DNA of 33,009 bases, taken from NCBI GenBank assembly GCA_945869955.1, contig CAMBQP010000042.1:1-33009 (forward strand). Direction: 5' to 3'. Under the pieces are notes generated by a model. That model made no database searches. It was not told the origin of the DNA and worked only from the letters and a program-made list of their open reading frames with translations. Below, in pieces: positions 1-9,531 of the stretch (positions are counted from its first letter, which is position 1; the number at the start of each line of letters is the position of its first letter). The translations under genes and the position numbers were made by a program. The stretch comes from Schlesneria paludicola DSM 18645 (lineage in GTDB: Bacteria; Planctomycetota; Planctomycetia; Planctomycetales; Planctomycetaceae).

Positions 1-3000
1 ACGGAATCCCAATAGAGTTCCATCGTCGAAACAATTCGTAGCCGATGATCGTCACCGGAAAAGAGATCGGACAGATCGACCGCAATGGTCTTGGTCTTGC
101 CTCCTGGAAAACCCATGAATGGCCGAACTTCGCGCCATTCGCCTTGCGCATCGGGTACAGACAAGGCGGGTGGACGGGGTTTGGGGAGATCCGGATTCTG
201 CGATAACTGCACACTGAGTGACGTACTTCCGGGATACATCCAGCCGGTTAAATACAGCATGACTTTTTGCGCCGCAGGAAACGGACCCAGATCGAGTTCC
301 AGATGGTGCTCTTCGGTAAACCCTTGCGCCCGCTTGATGTCAAAGGTCTTGGTATAATCCTGATCACGGCTGAGGATCTGGCCGAGGACATCACGACCAC
401 GCGTATCGGTTGCTGCAACCGGTCGGCGAGGGTTTTGGACCGTGTGAATCTGTGGTGCCGCAATCGTGGCAGGCCCAACTTTTTCATTGGTAAAAATGTC
501 GGTTCCCGCCGGGTGGTCGATGGCAAAAAGCTTGAACTGATCGAAGTATTCTGCCTCCCACAACTCGGCTGTCACCCTGAGCTGATATTCGTGGTTCGCC
601 TCTTTGAGCTGTCGACCATCGATTTTGATGTATTCCCACTCGCGCCACGGGGCGACAACCGATTCGGCAAATTTGAGTCCGAGGGGCGCATTCCATAAGA
701 GGTCCGTGACAAACACGAATCGCTCACCGTCCCACGTGTAGAGATAGGGGCACGAGCCATTCAGCTTTTGTTCGATACAAATCGGCTCATCAGGTACCGG
801 ATCCACCACGTTGGTCGGGATCCCGTTGGTCCAAAGAATTCGCACGACATCGGCATGCTCCTGAGCCCCCAGGCCAAAATGGGTCAGGGGTTCGGTGACC
901 ACTTTCGCTTGGTAACGCTGGCCGGATTTCAATTCGAGCATACCACCCAGATTAATATGGTTTGTTCGTTTGTCCGAATTCTGTTCGCCTGGTTTTACCG
1001 TGTAGCCCAGCAACTGAATTTCCAGATACTGATTATTGGGATTATCCGATTCCCGACATTGACTCGACAAGAACGCCCAACCGTCGTGATTCGTGGTGAA
1101 CAGATCCAGATCACCATCCCGATCAAAGTCTGCCACGGTCATCGATTCGGTCCCCTTGAGTCCGCCAGCAACCGCAGTGGGGGTGGGTGAAAACAGACCC
1201 TGACCATCGCCGATACGCAATGAGGCACCAGACGTACCGAGCAACAGCACGTCTGAGGCACTGTCATTGTCAAAATCTCCGACATGAGCCGATTGGAATG
1301 CCCCCTCTGCCAGCATGGTGATTTCATACGTCGAGACCATCCCACTGGGGGTTCGTTGCGTCAGCACCAAGCGGGCACCCTTTGGACCTGCCGCAATCAG
1401 GTCCCATGAGGTATTCCCGTCAAAATCACCCGCTTGCAGTGAGGACGCCCCTTGCAGCGGGGCCAATTCTTCGATCGGACGATAACGAAGCCGCCCGTGT
1501 CGAACATTTTCCAGCCATCCGATTCCGGCGGTTGTGGCGACCAGCACATCGATATCCGAATCGTGGTCCCAATCGACAATCGCCAAGGCGGTGACGAGAA
1601 CGTCGGGGGGAGGGAGCATCGAACGGGGGGTGATCTCTTCGAACGAGAGATTCCCGCGATTCGAAAAGAGCCGTAAGCCTTTGGGTGTCGAAACGATCAG
1701 GTCGAGGTCGCCATCGTTATCAAGGTCCGCAACGGCAGCGGCTTGAATATCACGCACTTCATCAAACGCGGCACCCCCCGATCTGGCCACGAGCGTGCGC
1801 GCCTCGGATTTGGGCTCTTTGCGGTTCTCGATCAGCTTCAGGCCGGCAGGGCCAAACAAAATGAGATCCGGATCGGCGGTATGACACAGACCTTGCATAA
1901 ACGCTTCATGACGCAGCGCATCCGCCGGTTGCCCCATTCCAGGAATCGATTTGAGCTCTTGATCGATGTCATCATCGAGATCACAGACGATTGCACCGGT
2001 ATAGGAACCGCTGGTCTCGATCCGTGCGAGGGGGTCCCAGGACGGATTTTGTCGCTCATGACCCCAGACCGTGACGAAATCCGGCTGTAATACGAGCAGG
2101 TCGAGTTGTCCATTCAGATCAAAATCGACGGCGCTGACTTGACGCCCCCCGTTGAACTGCGGCCAATTGGCAAAATCGTGCGGGGGGAGGAAATGCACCG
2201 GATTTGATCGGGTTTCCCCGGAGGAAGGAAGATCTGATCGCGAGCGGAATTCTGGACCAAAATCGGCAAGCACATATTCCAGCGAATCCAGCATGACGAA
2301 GCGCTTATCACGGGCCGCTTCGGCGATGATCAGATTTTTGATGATCGTCGTCGAGCGTTGAGCGACTTGCCAGTTTCCTTCCTGGGTGGCGGCAAGTCCC
2401 TTGTCGATGATTTCATTCAGATCGACTCGCGTATTGACTTTGATCGTCTCGACAAACGGTGCAATCGTTTCCTGGACTTGCTTCAGTGTCGCGGCAAATT
2501 CGGGTTCACGTCGCTGGGCCATCAATGGGAGCCAGTCTTTGATGACGAACAGATTATTGGGCTCCCGCTGAAAAACACTCTGCAGTGCCCGAAAGCTTTC
2601 CTCTGCTGCGGCGTCGCCCGGTGTTGTCTGCAGCAGCGAGAACAGATCATAGCTTGCTCCGACCGACTGCGGATTCAACCGCACCGCCTCACGCAGGTCA
2701 TTCAGGGCCGCATCCGTTTGCTCTTGTTTCAAGGCGACGCGCGCAGCAATGACATGCGGGATGAAGGACTCGGGCTCGGAGGCTTTTGCTAACTCAATGG
2801 ATTCTTTGGCCCGAGCGGCCATCTGCTCAAAGTTTGTGGGATCGCGATTTTTGTCGAGTTTATCCAGAGCCAGTTGTCGGCAGATCGCCAAATTCCTGGG
2901 ACCGAAGGGGTCGGCGGGAACCAGACGAATGATATTGGTCAGTTGCTGGTCTGCCGCGGCAAAGTCGAGATTTTCCAGATGACCGATCGCGTGATTTTTT

Positions 3001-3203
3001 TGCTCGATCAACAGCAGGGTTTCGTCCCGCGATAACTTCATGACTGGCGGGGGGGGGTTGGCCCCCGGCCCCTGATCGAGCATTGGTCGCAGGGTGAACC
3101 AGAACGCCGCCAGCAGCGATACGGCGACCCCCAGCAACAGAAACGGCAACAGCCAAAGTTGATTTGCAGGTTCTTTTGCAGGTTCTGACGGGGGTGTCTG
3201 CAT
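1..3203 (-). CDS. TPR / FG-GAP (VCBS) repeat / ASPIC-UnbV-type protein, 3' end beyond window
   Basis: The reading frame is open from the ATG at 3203 to the left edge, about 1067 residues, so the C-terminus is missing. Residues about 16-36 form one hydrophobic segment (LWLLPFLLLGVAVSLLAAF), a signal anchor. Residues about 50-270 look like TPR helices, for example ALNDLREAVRLNPQSVGASY. Many FG-GAP/VCBS calcium-binding-loop motifs of the form DLDNDGDLDLIV, DWDHDSDIDVLV and DFDRDGDLDLFT follow, as in a beta-propeller. The stretch containing GLGAQEHADVVRILWTNG resembles the ASPIC/UnbV (CRTAC1-like) module. Proteins of this architecture are abundant in planctomycetes and are thought to act outside the cytoplasm, but no reaction is known. 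It is the last gene of a minus-strand row and is separated from the methyltransferase by about 236 bp. A GGGA sits about 6 nt before the ATG. A run of nine C (coding strand) lies near codon 50. Confidence 0.85.
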   Translation of the reverse strand, partial: MQTPPSEPAKEPANQLWLLPFLLLGVAVSLLAAFWFTLRPMLDQGPGANPPPPVMKLSRDETLLLIEQKNHAIGHLENLDFAAADQQLTNIIRLVPADPFGPRNLAICRQLALDKLDKNRDPTNFEQMAARAKESIELAKASEPESFIPHVIAARVALKQEQTDAALNDLREAVRLNPQSVGASYDLFSLLQTTPGDAAAEESFRALQSVFQREPNNLFVIKDWLPLMAQRREPEFAATLKQVQETIAPFVETIKVNTRVDLNEIIDKGLAATQEGNWQVAQRSTTIIKNLIIAEAARDKRFVMLDSLEYVLADFGPEFRSRSDLPSSGETRSNPVHFLPPHDFANWPQFNGGRQVSAVDFDLNGQLDLLVLQPDFVTVWGHERQNPSWDPLARIETSGSYTGAIVCDLDDDIDQELKSIPGMGQPADALRHEAFMQGLCHTADPDLILFGPAGLKLIENRKEPKSEARTLVARSGGAAFDEVRDIQAAAVADLDNDGDLDLIVSTPKGLRLFSNRGNLSFEEITPRSMLPPPDVLVTALAIVDWDHDSDIDVLVATTAGIGWLENVRHGRLRYRPIEELAPLQGASSLQAGDFDGNTSWDLIAAGPKGARLVLTQRTPSGMVSTYEITMLAEGAFQSAHVGDFDNDSASDVLLLGTSGASLRIGDGQGLFSPTPTAVAGGLKGTESMTVADFDRDGDLDLFTTNHDGWAFLSSQCRESDNPNNQYLEIQLLGYTVKPGEQNSDKRTNHINLGGMLELKSGQRYQAKVVTEPLTHFGLGAQEHADVVRILWTNGIPTNVVDPVPDEPICIEQKLNGSCPYLYTWDGERFVFVTDLLWNAPLGLKFAESVVAPWREWEYIKIDGRQLKEANHEYQLRVTAELWEAEYFDQFKLFAIDHPAGTDIFTNEKVGPATIAAPQIHTVQNPRRPVAATDTRGRDVLGQILSRDQDYTKTFDIKRAQGFTEEHHLELDLGPFPAAQKVMLYLTGWMYPGSTSLSVQLSQNPDLPKPRPPALSVPDAQGEWREVRPFMGFPGGKTKTIAVDLSDLFSGDDHRLRIVSTMELYWDS

Positions 3204-3439
3204 GACGGATCCCAAACTTCGTGAAAAGCATCAAACATTCGAATACCGCACAGATTAGGTAGTCGCTGTTCTGTCCGCTAGTTACGTTCATTTAGACGAT
3301 TTCGCGAGTCACAGGACCGTGAAAATTGTTTTTTCATCTGGATAGGAAAGCCTGCTGCGGACGTTGGCGCGCGATGACCGTTAGAGACGAGCCGGTTTTG
3401 TCATCAATAACGGAAGAGGAATCAAACGGGCCTGGAATT

Positions 3440-4420
3440 TCAGCGTCGAATCCCGGTGAGATTGACGCCACTCCCGATCAAAAGATTTTGTTCGTAAACC
3501 CAGCGGTAAACAACCCCCGTTTTTTCTGGGGGGAGCACTTGTAACTGGTCAAAACCCGCCTCCTTGAACCAGGACTGCAGCTCCGCGACGGTATGGTGGT
3601 ACTGGTACTGGGGGGCGAACCAGTCAAACGTATCGCAAACCCGGTTTTCCCGGTTGGGATGTGCACTGAAATTCACGACTTTATTCAGCGTTTTGTTGAT
3701 GATCGGCAGGCCACCCAGCCAGCCACCCCATTCACACCAGCGTTCCAGTTTTTCGGGATCCATTTGGGTTGTCCGCCGTCGGATAGCAGAATTGATCGAT
3801 TCTTGCCACCACTGATTGCGACGATAGAGCCAGACCGAGTAGCGTCCCCCTGGTTTCACCATCCGGGCCACGGCATCGAAGACCGAGCGAGTATTTTCAT
3901 CGTGGTGCATGACTCCGATGGAAAAGACAAAATCAAACGAAGCGGGTTCGAGTGGCAATCGCTTGAGATCGGCTTGGATCAATTGGACTTGGGGGAGTTC
4001 ACAACATAATTGTTTGGCTTTGGTGACAGCGATACTGTGGTCAGCACCCACCACTTCGGCTCCAGCCTCACCACAGACTTTACTGTAACGCCCACCGCCA
4101 CAGCCGGCATCGAGTACCCTCAGTCCGCGCAGGTCAGCGAGTCGGGTCCCCGTTTTTGCCTGAAAGGTCGCACGGTCTTCGTCATCATGGGCCACTTCAT
4201 ACTGATTCCACTGACGACCAAAGCTGGCGAGATGCTGATCTGTCGTGAATCGCGGAATCCCATCAATCACAGGAAACGACTTTCCACAACCCGAACAGTT
4301 GACGTGCTTGTCGAGGCAAACGAAGGGGGATCCGCACTCCGGACATCTCAAAAAGCTCATCAGCTGTTCATCTCCATCGGAAAAATCAGGGTTCTGGGGG
4401 CGGTTAGGGGGGTATCTCAT
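3440..4420 (-). CDS. Class I SAM-dependent methyltransferase with N-terminal zinc ribbon
   Basis: The 326-residue protein begins with a Trm112-like zinc ribbon (CPEC near residue 27 and CSGC near residue 43, followed by FPVIDGIPRF). A class I methyltransferase domain follows. The SAM-binding glycine motif is VLDAGCGGGRYSKV, the acidic strand is VVGADHS, and motif IV is FDFVFSIGVMHH. The substrate cannot be read from the sequence; relatives act on small molecules, lipids or sugars. The ATG at 4418-4420 overlaps the stop of the response-regulator gene in an ATGA arrangement, which suggests translational coupling. A second possible start at 4360 (MSFLRCPECG) has a GGAG about 11 nt upstream and would remove 20 non-conserved residues, so the start is uncertain. 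Confidence 0.85.
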   Translation of the reverse strand: MRYPPNRPQNPDFSDGDEQLMSFLRCPECGSPFVCLDKHVNCSGCGKSFPVIDGIPRFTTDQHLASFGRQWNQYEVAHDDEDRATFQAKTGTRLADLRGLRVLDAGCGGGRYSKVCGEAGAEVVGADHSIAVTKAKQLCCELPQVQLIQADLKRLPLEPASFDFVFSIGVMHHDENTRSVFDAVARMVKPGGRYSVWLYRRNQWWQESINSAIRRRTTQMDPEKLERWCEWGGWLGGLPIINKTLNKVVNFSAHPNRENRVCDTFDWFAPQYQYHHTVAELQSWFKEAGFDQLQVLPPEKTGVVYRWVYEQNLLIGSGVNLTGIRR

Positions 4421-5160
4421 CCATCACCCGCGGCAGACTTGTTGCCCAGAAATCGATACCCCGTCCCCCGTACCGAGAGAATCGACTTGGGTCGGGTCGG
4501 ATCGGGTTCCAGGATTTTTCGCAAACGAAGCACAAAGTTATCGATGGTTCGGGTCGTCACATCTGCCGATTGATCCCAAACTTCTTCCAGAATCCGATGT
4601 CTGGAAAGGACCTCTCCTTCGTGTTCAATGAAGTAACGCAGCAGCTGCATTTCAAGTGTGGTCAGGCTGTACTTTTTCTCACCGACATCGACTTCAAAGG
4701 CATGAAAGTCGACTCGGACTTCACCGAACTGGTAGATTTCGATTGTCGCCAGATCGTTGGACGAACTGACAGACCCGGCGTCGGTCAGAATCGTGCGATA
4801 GCGCTCTAAAAGATTCTTGACGCGGTTGAGGAGTTCCGGGAGAGCAAACGGTTTTGTGATATACTGATCGGCCCCGACATCGAAGGCGTGCATTCGATCT
4901 TCGACCAGTGTTCGGGCACTGAGTACGATGACGGGTACCAGTTTATTCGTGGTGCGAATCGCGGTACAGATTTCGTAGCCACTCATTCCAGGCAACATCA
5001 AATCGAGAATGATCAGATCGATACGCGGCACAGCGGTCTGGAACAGGTTGAGCGCCGTGTGGCCATCCCGGGCCAACAGGACCTCGTACCCTTCCTGCTC
5101 GAAGTTAAACTTCAAGCCGAGTGCCAGAGCCTCTTCGTCTTCCACGATCAGGATTCGCAT
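4417..5160 (-). CDS. OmpR/PhoB-family response regulator (orphan)
   Basis: The N-terminal receiver domain has the acidic pair in IVEDEE, the phosphoacceptor Asp in IILDLMLPGMSGYE (residue 53 from this start), the conserved Ser in VLSAR and the Lys in ITKPF. The C-terminal 100 residues form an OmpR-type winged helix (LTTLEMQLLRYF, then VLSRHRILEEVW, then RTIDNFVLRLRKILE and the VRGTGYRF wing). It should therefore be a phosphorylation-controlled DNA-binding transcription factor in the cytoplasm. No histidine kinase lies in the window. I prefer the ATG at 5160 because AAGG lies 9 nt upstream; the ATG at 5166 in the same frame adds two residues. The stop overlaps the start of the methyltransferase gene. 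Confidence 0.92.
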   Translation of the reverse strand: MRILIVEDEEALALGLKFNFEQEGYEVLLARDGHTALNLFQTAVPRIDLIILDLMLPGMSGYEICTAIRTTNKLVPVIVLSARTLVEDRMHAFDVGADQYITKPFALPELLNRVKNLLERYRTILTDAGSVSSSNDLATIEIYQFGEVRVDFHAFEVDVGEKKYSLTTLEMQLLRYFIEHEGEVLSRHRILEEVWDQSADVTTRTIDNFVLRLRKILEPDPTRPKSILSVRGTGYRFLGNKSAAGDG

Positions 5161-5335
5161 CGACATCGACCTTAAAACAACCTTACCACGAAAATTTCCT
5201 CTTCCTGTTCAAACCCCTGTCACTGGGATTTTCCTTGGATGATCGGCAGACCGGCTGGCACCGAGACACCCGGGAGGGCTGTTGGAATACTTGGCGATTC
5301 TCCTGCAGGATTTCTTGTTGTTCATTTTCAGGATA

Positions 5336-6034
5336 TCAGGAATGATGACGGCCTCCGGACTGGAGGGTCGAAGCCGCCAGTTCGATCAACTCTGGTTCCA
5401 AACCACTTTGTTGCAGTTGCCGCACGGTCGCATCAATATCGTACTCGATCCGTTTCAACTGCACCTGTCCATTCTCGATGATGGCGTAAGAGGCACGGGG
5501 ATCGCCATCGCGAGGCTGGCCAACGCTCCCAGGATTCAATACCTGACAGTCTCCCAGATCGAGATGAAATGGGATATGGGTGTGGCCCGCGCAAATGAAA
5601 TCGGCTTCCACATTTTCGAGTCGCCCCCGCCAGGCATCGGCATCGGCGGCCAGGTATTCATCCATCGGATCGCGCGGTGTTGCGTGAACCAGATAAAATC
5701 GAAAGCCGTCCAGAATCAGGTTTTGCGTAACGGGGAGCTGTGACAGGTATTTGAAATGAGCGGGTCGCAGCAGATTCCAATGTAACCGGCGGGTTGCCCC
5801 CGCCAGCTGCCGGAGCCCGCCCCCTGCCGAAGGGGGGACTCGTTGAGCCACGGAATGATCGTGATTTCCCCGGACTGCGGCGGTGGCATAAGTCTTGATC
5901 CAATTGATACAGGGGATGGGATCAACCCCATATTCCACCAGATCTCCCAGAAAAAGACAGGCATCGAACGACTCGCGAATCGCACCCAGCGCAAACGAAT
6001 TTGCATGAATATCAGCGAGAACAAGAATTTTCAT
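5336..6034 (-). CDS. Calcineurin-like metallophosphoesterase (YfcE/MJ0936 type)
   Basis: All metal-binding motifs of the small metallophosphoesterase family are present in order: DIHAN at the N-terminus, GDLVEYG, GNHDHS, the isolated His in LVHATPRDP, and the terminal GHTHIPF. The length of 232 residues is normal for the family. Such enzymes are dinuclear-metal phosphodiesterases or phosphatases in the cytoplasm; the substrate cannot be inferred. The ATG at 6034 is preferred; a GTG at 6040 in the same frame is the only nearby alternative. It heads the minus-strand row and lies 175 bp upstream of the response regulator, so the two may or may not share a transcript. It is divergent from the small gene at 6118. 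Confidence 0.9.
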   Translation of the reverse strand: MKILVLADIHANSFALGAIRESFDACLFLGDLVEYGVDPIPCINWIKTYATAAVRGNHDHSVAQRVPPSAGGGLRQLAGATRRLHWNLLRPAHFKYLSQLPVTQNLILDGFRFYLVHATPRDPMDEYLAADADAWRGRLENVEADFICAGHTHIPFHLDLGDCQVLNPGSVGQPRDGDPRASYAIIENGQVQLKRIEYDIDATVRQLQQSGLEPELIELAASTLQSGGRHHS

Positions 6035-6117
6035 CGTCACTTCAATCAGGTAAATCCACAGCCAGAATCGCGAATCCGTCTTGACGGTTGACGTATGGAG
6101 ACGGTTTAATCGATTTC

Positions 6118-6465
6118 ATGGCTGCTTTCGAGTCCGTTTGCCAAGAACGAATCATGAATTCCCCGATTGATCAATTGACCCCTCGAGAAAAGCTTCGCGA
6201 TGCCGCGCATTTACTTCGCGAACTGGCCGAACATCTTGAGCAGGGATTTGTACCCAAAGTTCATGAACTTAAAAAGTTAAGCCGACAGCAAGATCCCGCA
6301 TCCGATCAGCCACCAGTCACGGATCTCACCATTCGCAGTTCGGTCGCGGCAGTGGTGGAAAGCGATCGGTACTCGGCGGGACTGACCCAGAACATCGAAC
6401 ATTATCTCATTTCGATCCAACACGATGTTTCTGAGTTGCTTCGCCGCGGGGTAGGCAAACCGTAA
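6118..6465 (+). CDS. Small unknown protein
   Basis: This 115-residue protein matches no family I recognise. It is hydrophilic and probably helical: PREKLRDAAHLLRELAEHLEQG reads as an amphipathic helix, and NIEHYLISIQHDVSELLRRG is another. There is no membrane segment, signal peptide or cysteine motif. The ATG at 6118 has GGAG 17 nt upstream, which is too far to be convincing. ATG 6154 (MNSPIDQL) and TTG 6088 are alternatives. It is divergent from the metallophosphoesterase, with about 80 bp between them. The orderly charge pattern favours a real gene, but no function is claimed. Confidence 0.55.
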   Translation: MAAFESVCQERIMNSPIDQLTPREKLRDAAHLLRELAEHLEQGFVPKVHELKKLSRQQDPASDQPPVTDLTIRSSVAAVVESDRYSAGLTQNIEHYLISIQHDVSELLRRGVGKP

Positions 6466-6715
6466 AGTCTGGTCCTGTCAAATTGGCAAAGGAAAAAAAT
6501 CTTACAATTTCGAGCTAATTCGGAATTCCGTCTTGCATTGGTATGCAAACCATCCAGAATGGTAGGGACATTCCAGCGCGAACGCGTCCACCAGCGTATC
6601 CTTTCCATTCGCGAAATTCCGTTCTCCATTTCGGCTTTTGTTTTTGTTCGCTGTTCGTGTCACTGCGAACGAATTCGATTCTGATATTTGACGATCTTTT
6701 CCTTTGGCGTTGATC

Positions 6716-9370
6716 ATGCCCAGCAGTTTGAATCAACCGATGTCTGATTCCGGATTATCCGGGGGTTCGGGCTTTGGTTTTGGGTGGCGTTCCGACAAAG
6801 GCTCGGGTCCAGAAACGGTGATTACGAATCCGCGGGGGGGACCTGCGCCGGGATCTTCGCCTGAGATTGCGATTTTTGAGAAAGATCTGGTTGGTCGTCT
6901 TTTTCCGACGACTCACGACGCCGAGCACGTTGCCGGCATCAGCATCGGTCACTTTACGATCCAGAAGCGTATCGGAATGGGTGGGATGGGAAGCGTTTTC
7001 CTGGCTTCCGACGAGCGACTCAAGCGCGAGGTGGCGCTCAAGGTGCTGGCCCCTTCGTTGGCGCTCGACAGTATGTCCGTTCAGCGTTTCCAAAATGAAG
7101 CTCAGGCAGCTGCCCGACTGGATCATGACAATATCGCCCGGGTGTTCTCTTCCGGGGAAGAGTCCGGATTGCATTTCATCGCCTACGAATATGTTCCTGG
7201 CCAGAATCTGCGTGATTTGATTCGTTCCAAAGGGTGGCTCGAACCCGCCGAAGCGGTGAATTATGCCATCCAGTTAACAGCAGCGTTGCATCACTCATCG
7301 AGTGCCGGGGTAATCCATCGGGATATCAAGCCCTCGAACGTTTTGATCACACCGTTTGGCCGTGCAAAGCTTGTCGATCTCGGCTTGGCAAGAAAAACAT
7401 CGCTGGGAACCTCGTTTGAACTTACGATTCCTGGCACAACGCTCGGAACATTCGATTATATCTCACCCGAGCAGGCTCGGGATCCGCATAGCGTGGATGT
7501 TCGCAGCGATATTTATTCGCTCGGCTGTACCCTGTATCACATGCTGACAGGTGAACCTCCCTACCCTGAAGGAACGGTCTTACAAAAACTGCTCGACCAT
7601 CAGGATAAAGAACCGCCGGATCCCGCGAGAAAGAATCGTCGGGTTTCGCCGATGCTTTCGCATGTTGTCCGGAAAATGATGGCCAGCCTTCCCGCCCGCC
7701 GGCATGCGTCACCGGGTGATTTATTGCGAGATCTGCTGATCGTCGCCCGAAGTCTGGGGGCCGGAGCGGTGCCGATCGACGGTCAGGTCTGGCTGACCGC
7801 CACCCGATTCAAACCTCCCTTCTGGCAAAGCAATTTTGGCTGGGTGGCAACAACCTGTGCCTTATGTCTGCTGGTCGCCTGCGTCCAGTTTTATCCGAGT
7901 TTGACCCGGAATCCCTACGCACCCGCACCCATGGTGACCAAGGAATTCATTCCCAATCCCGAACCATTCACCCCCGATGTGGCGGTGACAGAACCTGTTG
8001 TTCGCAAAACAGTACCAAGAACCGATCCTGACCCTCCGCCAAAGCGATCGATCAATCCCGAAGTCTCAGTGGTCAATTCCTCGCCGATCTTTTCGAATCT
8101 CAAAAACGAATTCAATACGACTGACCCCAGGCCGACGAGCGCCGTACCGGTTCCGATTGTCATCCCCTCAACCACCAACGAGGTCCCGGCCTTTTCGGAT
8201 AAGCCTGCGGCGGTTCCTGATCCCTCAGTCCCCGCGATCCAGATTGTGAATGGAAAATCCTATGTCAGTCTTGAAGCCGCCTGCACAGAAGCGGCGGAAA
8301 ATGGGAGTATCATCGAGCTGAGCTATCATGGTTTACGAGAGCCGGAACGGCCAATTCGATTGCCAAACAAGAAATTGATTATTCGCGCCGGGGAAGGCTT
8401 TCGACCGACGATCCGCTTTGCACCTGGGGATTTGGCCACGGATGGAGCCCAGCCGCACATGATCACCGTTGCGGGTGGCTTGCTGGAACTCGTCAACGTT
8501 GACGTGATCATGGAGGTTCCCAATCGTGCGGGGACCGACCGTTGGGCTCTTTTTTCGCTGGAACGCCCCGAAAAGGTGCAATTGACCGGAGTGACTCTGA
8601 CGCTGAAGAACTCCTATAACAAGTCCGCTTGTCTGTTCGAGCAACGAGCTCCCGTCGGACAGGGCCTGGATGGGATGGGTGTTCGCAAAACAGGGATGCC
8701 GGTGGTACCACCAGAACTGTTATTGTCCGAGAGTTTTGTCCGCGGAGTCGGTGATTTTATTGTGTTGCGCGACCCAGTCCCCGCCCGGTTTGAAATTAAG
8801 GATTCGGTAATCGGCGTCGATGGGAACCTGCTGCAGCTGAAACTCGTCATGGAATCACTGGGGATGGAGCGAGAGAGCATTTCGCTGGAACTGGAACACG
8901 TCACCTGCCTGCTCGGTCAAAGCCTGTTATCCGTCGAAGGGATGGGGGGGATCACAGAACGACTGCCACCCCTCTTCTTGAATGCGCGCAACAATGTCAT
9001 CTCGTGCGGACCAGGTCGACCCTTGATTTCGCTACGAGGACTGGCCGAATTCATGGACTTTCAACAGTCCTTTTCGTGGAAGGGGGACCTCAATTTCTAT
9101 AATGATATCGAGACCTTCCTGGAAATCTCGACGGCTCAGTTGACGGGAAACCAAAATCTCGATCACGCACAGTGGAGACTGCACTGGGGGAGCAACGAAG
9201 GTGTCCGCTCGATTAATCTGCAAGTTTTGAAGTCGCCGGGAAAATCCTTTTCCAGTCTGACCGAGGCCGATGTGTTGCTGTCGACAGAATCGAACCCTGC
9301 CGTGAAGGGAGCCAGCGACGGATACGCCGCCGGTGCTCCCATCCGAAAATTACCCCCGATCGACCAATAA
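6716..9370 (+). CDS. Membrane-anchored PknB-type Ser/Thr kinase with C-terminal beta-helix-like region
   Basis: Counting from the ATG at 6716, the kinase domain covers about residues 80-345. It has the glycine loop GMGGMGSV (87-94), the ATP lysine K109 in VALKVL, the catalytic HRDIKPSN (201-208), DLG in place of DFG (221-223), and SPEQ in place of APE (250-253). All catalytic residues are kept, so it should be active on protein Ser/Thr. A transmembrane segment follows at about 374-394 (WVATTCALCLLVACVQF). A Pro/Thr-rich linker leads to about 370 residues containing short beta-rich repeats such as KLIIRAGEGFRPTIRF, which resemble pectate-lyase-like beta-helix proteins; this would face the outside. 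A TTG at 6704 could add four residues. No strong ribosome binding site is visible. Confidence 0.93.
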   Translation: MPSSLNQPMSDSGLSGGSGFGFGWRSDKGSGPETVITNPRGGPAPGSSPEIAIFEKDLVGRLFPTTHDAEHVAGISIGHFTIQKRIGMGGMGSVFLASDERLKREVALKVLAPSLALDSMSVQRFQNEAQAAARLDHDNIARVFSSGEESGLHFIAYEYVPGQNLRDLIRSKGWLEPAEAVNYAIQLTAALHHSSSAGVIHRDIKPSNVLITPFGRAKLVDLGLARKTSLGTSFELTIPGTTLGTFDYISPEQARDPHSVDVRSDIYSLGCTLYHMLTGEPPYPEGTVLQKLLDHQDKEPPDPARKNRRVSPMLSHVVRKMMASLPARRHASPGDLLRDLLIVARSLGAGAVPIDGQVWLTATRFKPPFWQSNFGWVATTCALCLLVACVQFYPSLTRNPYAPAPMVTKEFIPNPEPFTPDVAVTEPVVRKTVPRTDPDPPPKRSINPEVSVVNSSPIFSNLKNEFNTTDPRPTSAVPVPIVIPSTTNEVPAFSDKPAAVPDPSVPAIQIVNGKSYVSLEAACTEAAENGSIIELSYHGLREPERPIRLPNKKLIIRAGEGFRPTIRFAPGDLATDGAQPHMITVAGGLLELVNVDVIMEVPNRAGTDRWALFSLERPEKVQLTGVTLTLKNSYNKSACLFEQRAPVGQGLDGMGVRKTGMPVVPPELLLSESFVRGVGDFIVLRDPVPARFEIKDSVIGVDGNLLQLKLVMESLGMERESISLELEHVTCLLGQSLLSVEGMGGITERLPPLFLNARNNVISCGPGRPLISLRGLAEFMDFQQSFSWKGDLNFYNDIETFLEISTAQLTGNQNLDHAQWRLHWGSNEGVRSINLQVLKSPGKSFSSLTEADVLLSTESNPAVKGASDGYAAGAPIRKLPPIDQ

Positions 9371-9531
9371 CCGGGCGGTGATCAGCACAGAGATCGCCCC
9401 AGAGACCCCCTTCGAATGGCGGCGCGATTGGCGGGGTGATACCATCAGTCAATTCCGATGACTGTGAATTTCCGCTGGCTGGGATTTGTTGTGCCAGGAT
9501 TCGATTCAGGCCCTGTGTGGAGATGCTGCGA

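Noticed and set aside
3204..3439. Short frames between the methyltransferase and the TPR/FG-GAP gene
   Set aside because: They read the N-terminal region of the real genes in wrong frames; the gap more likely holds the promoter of the TPR/FG-GAP gene.
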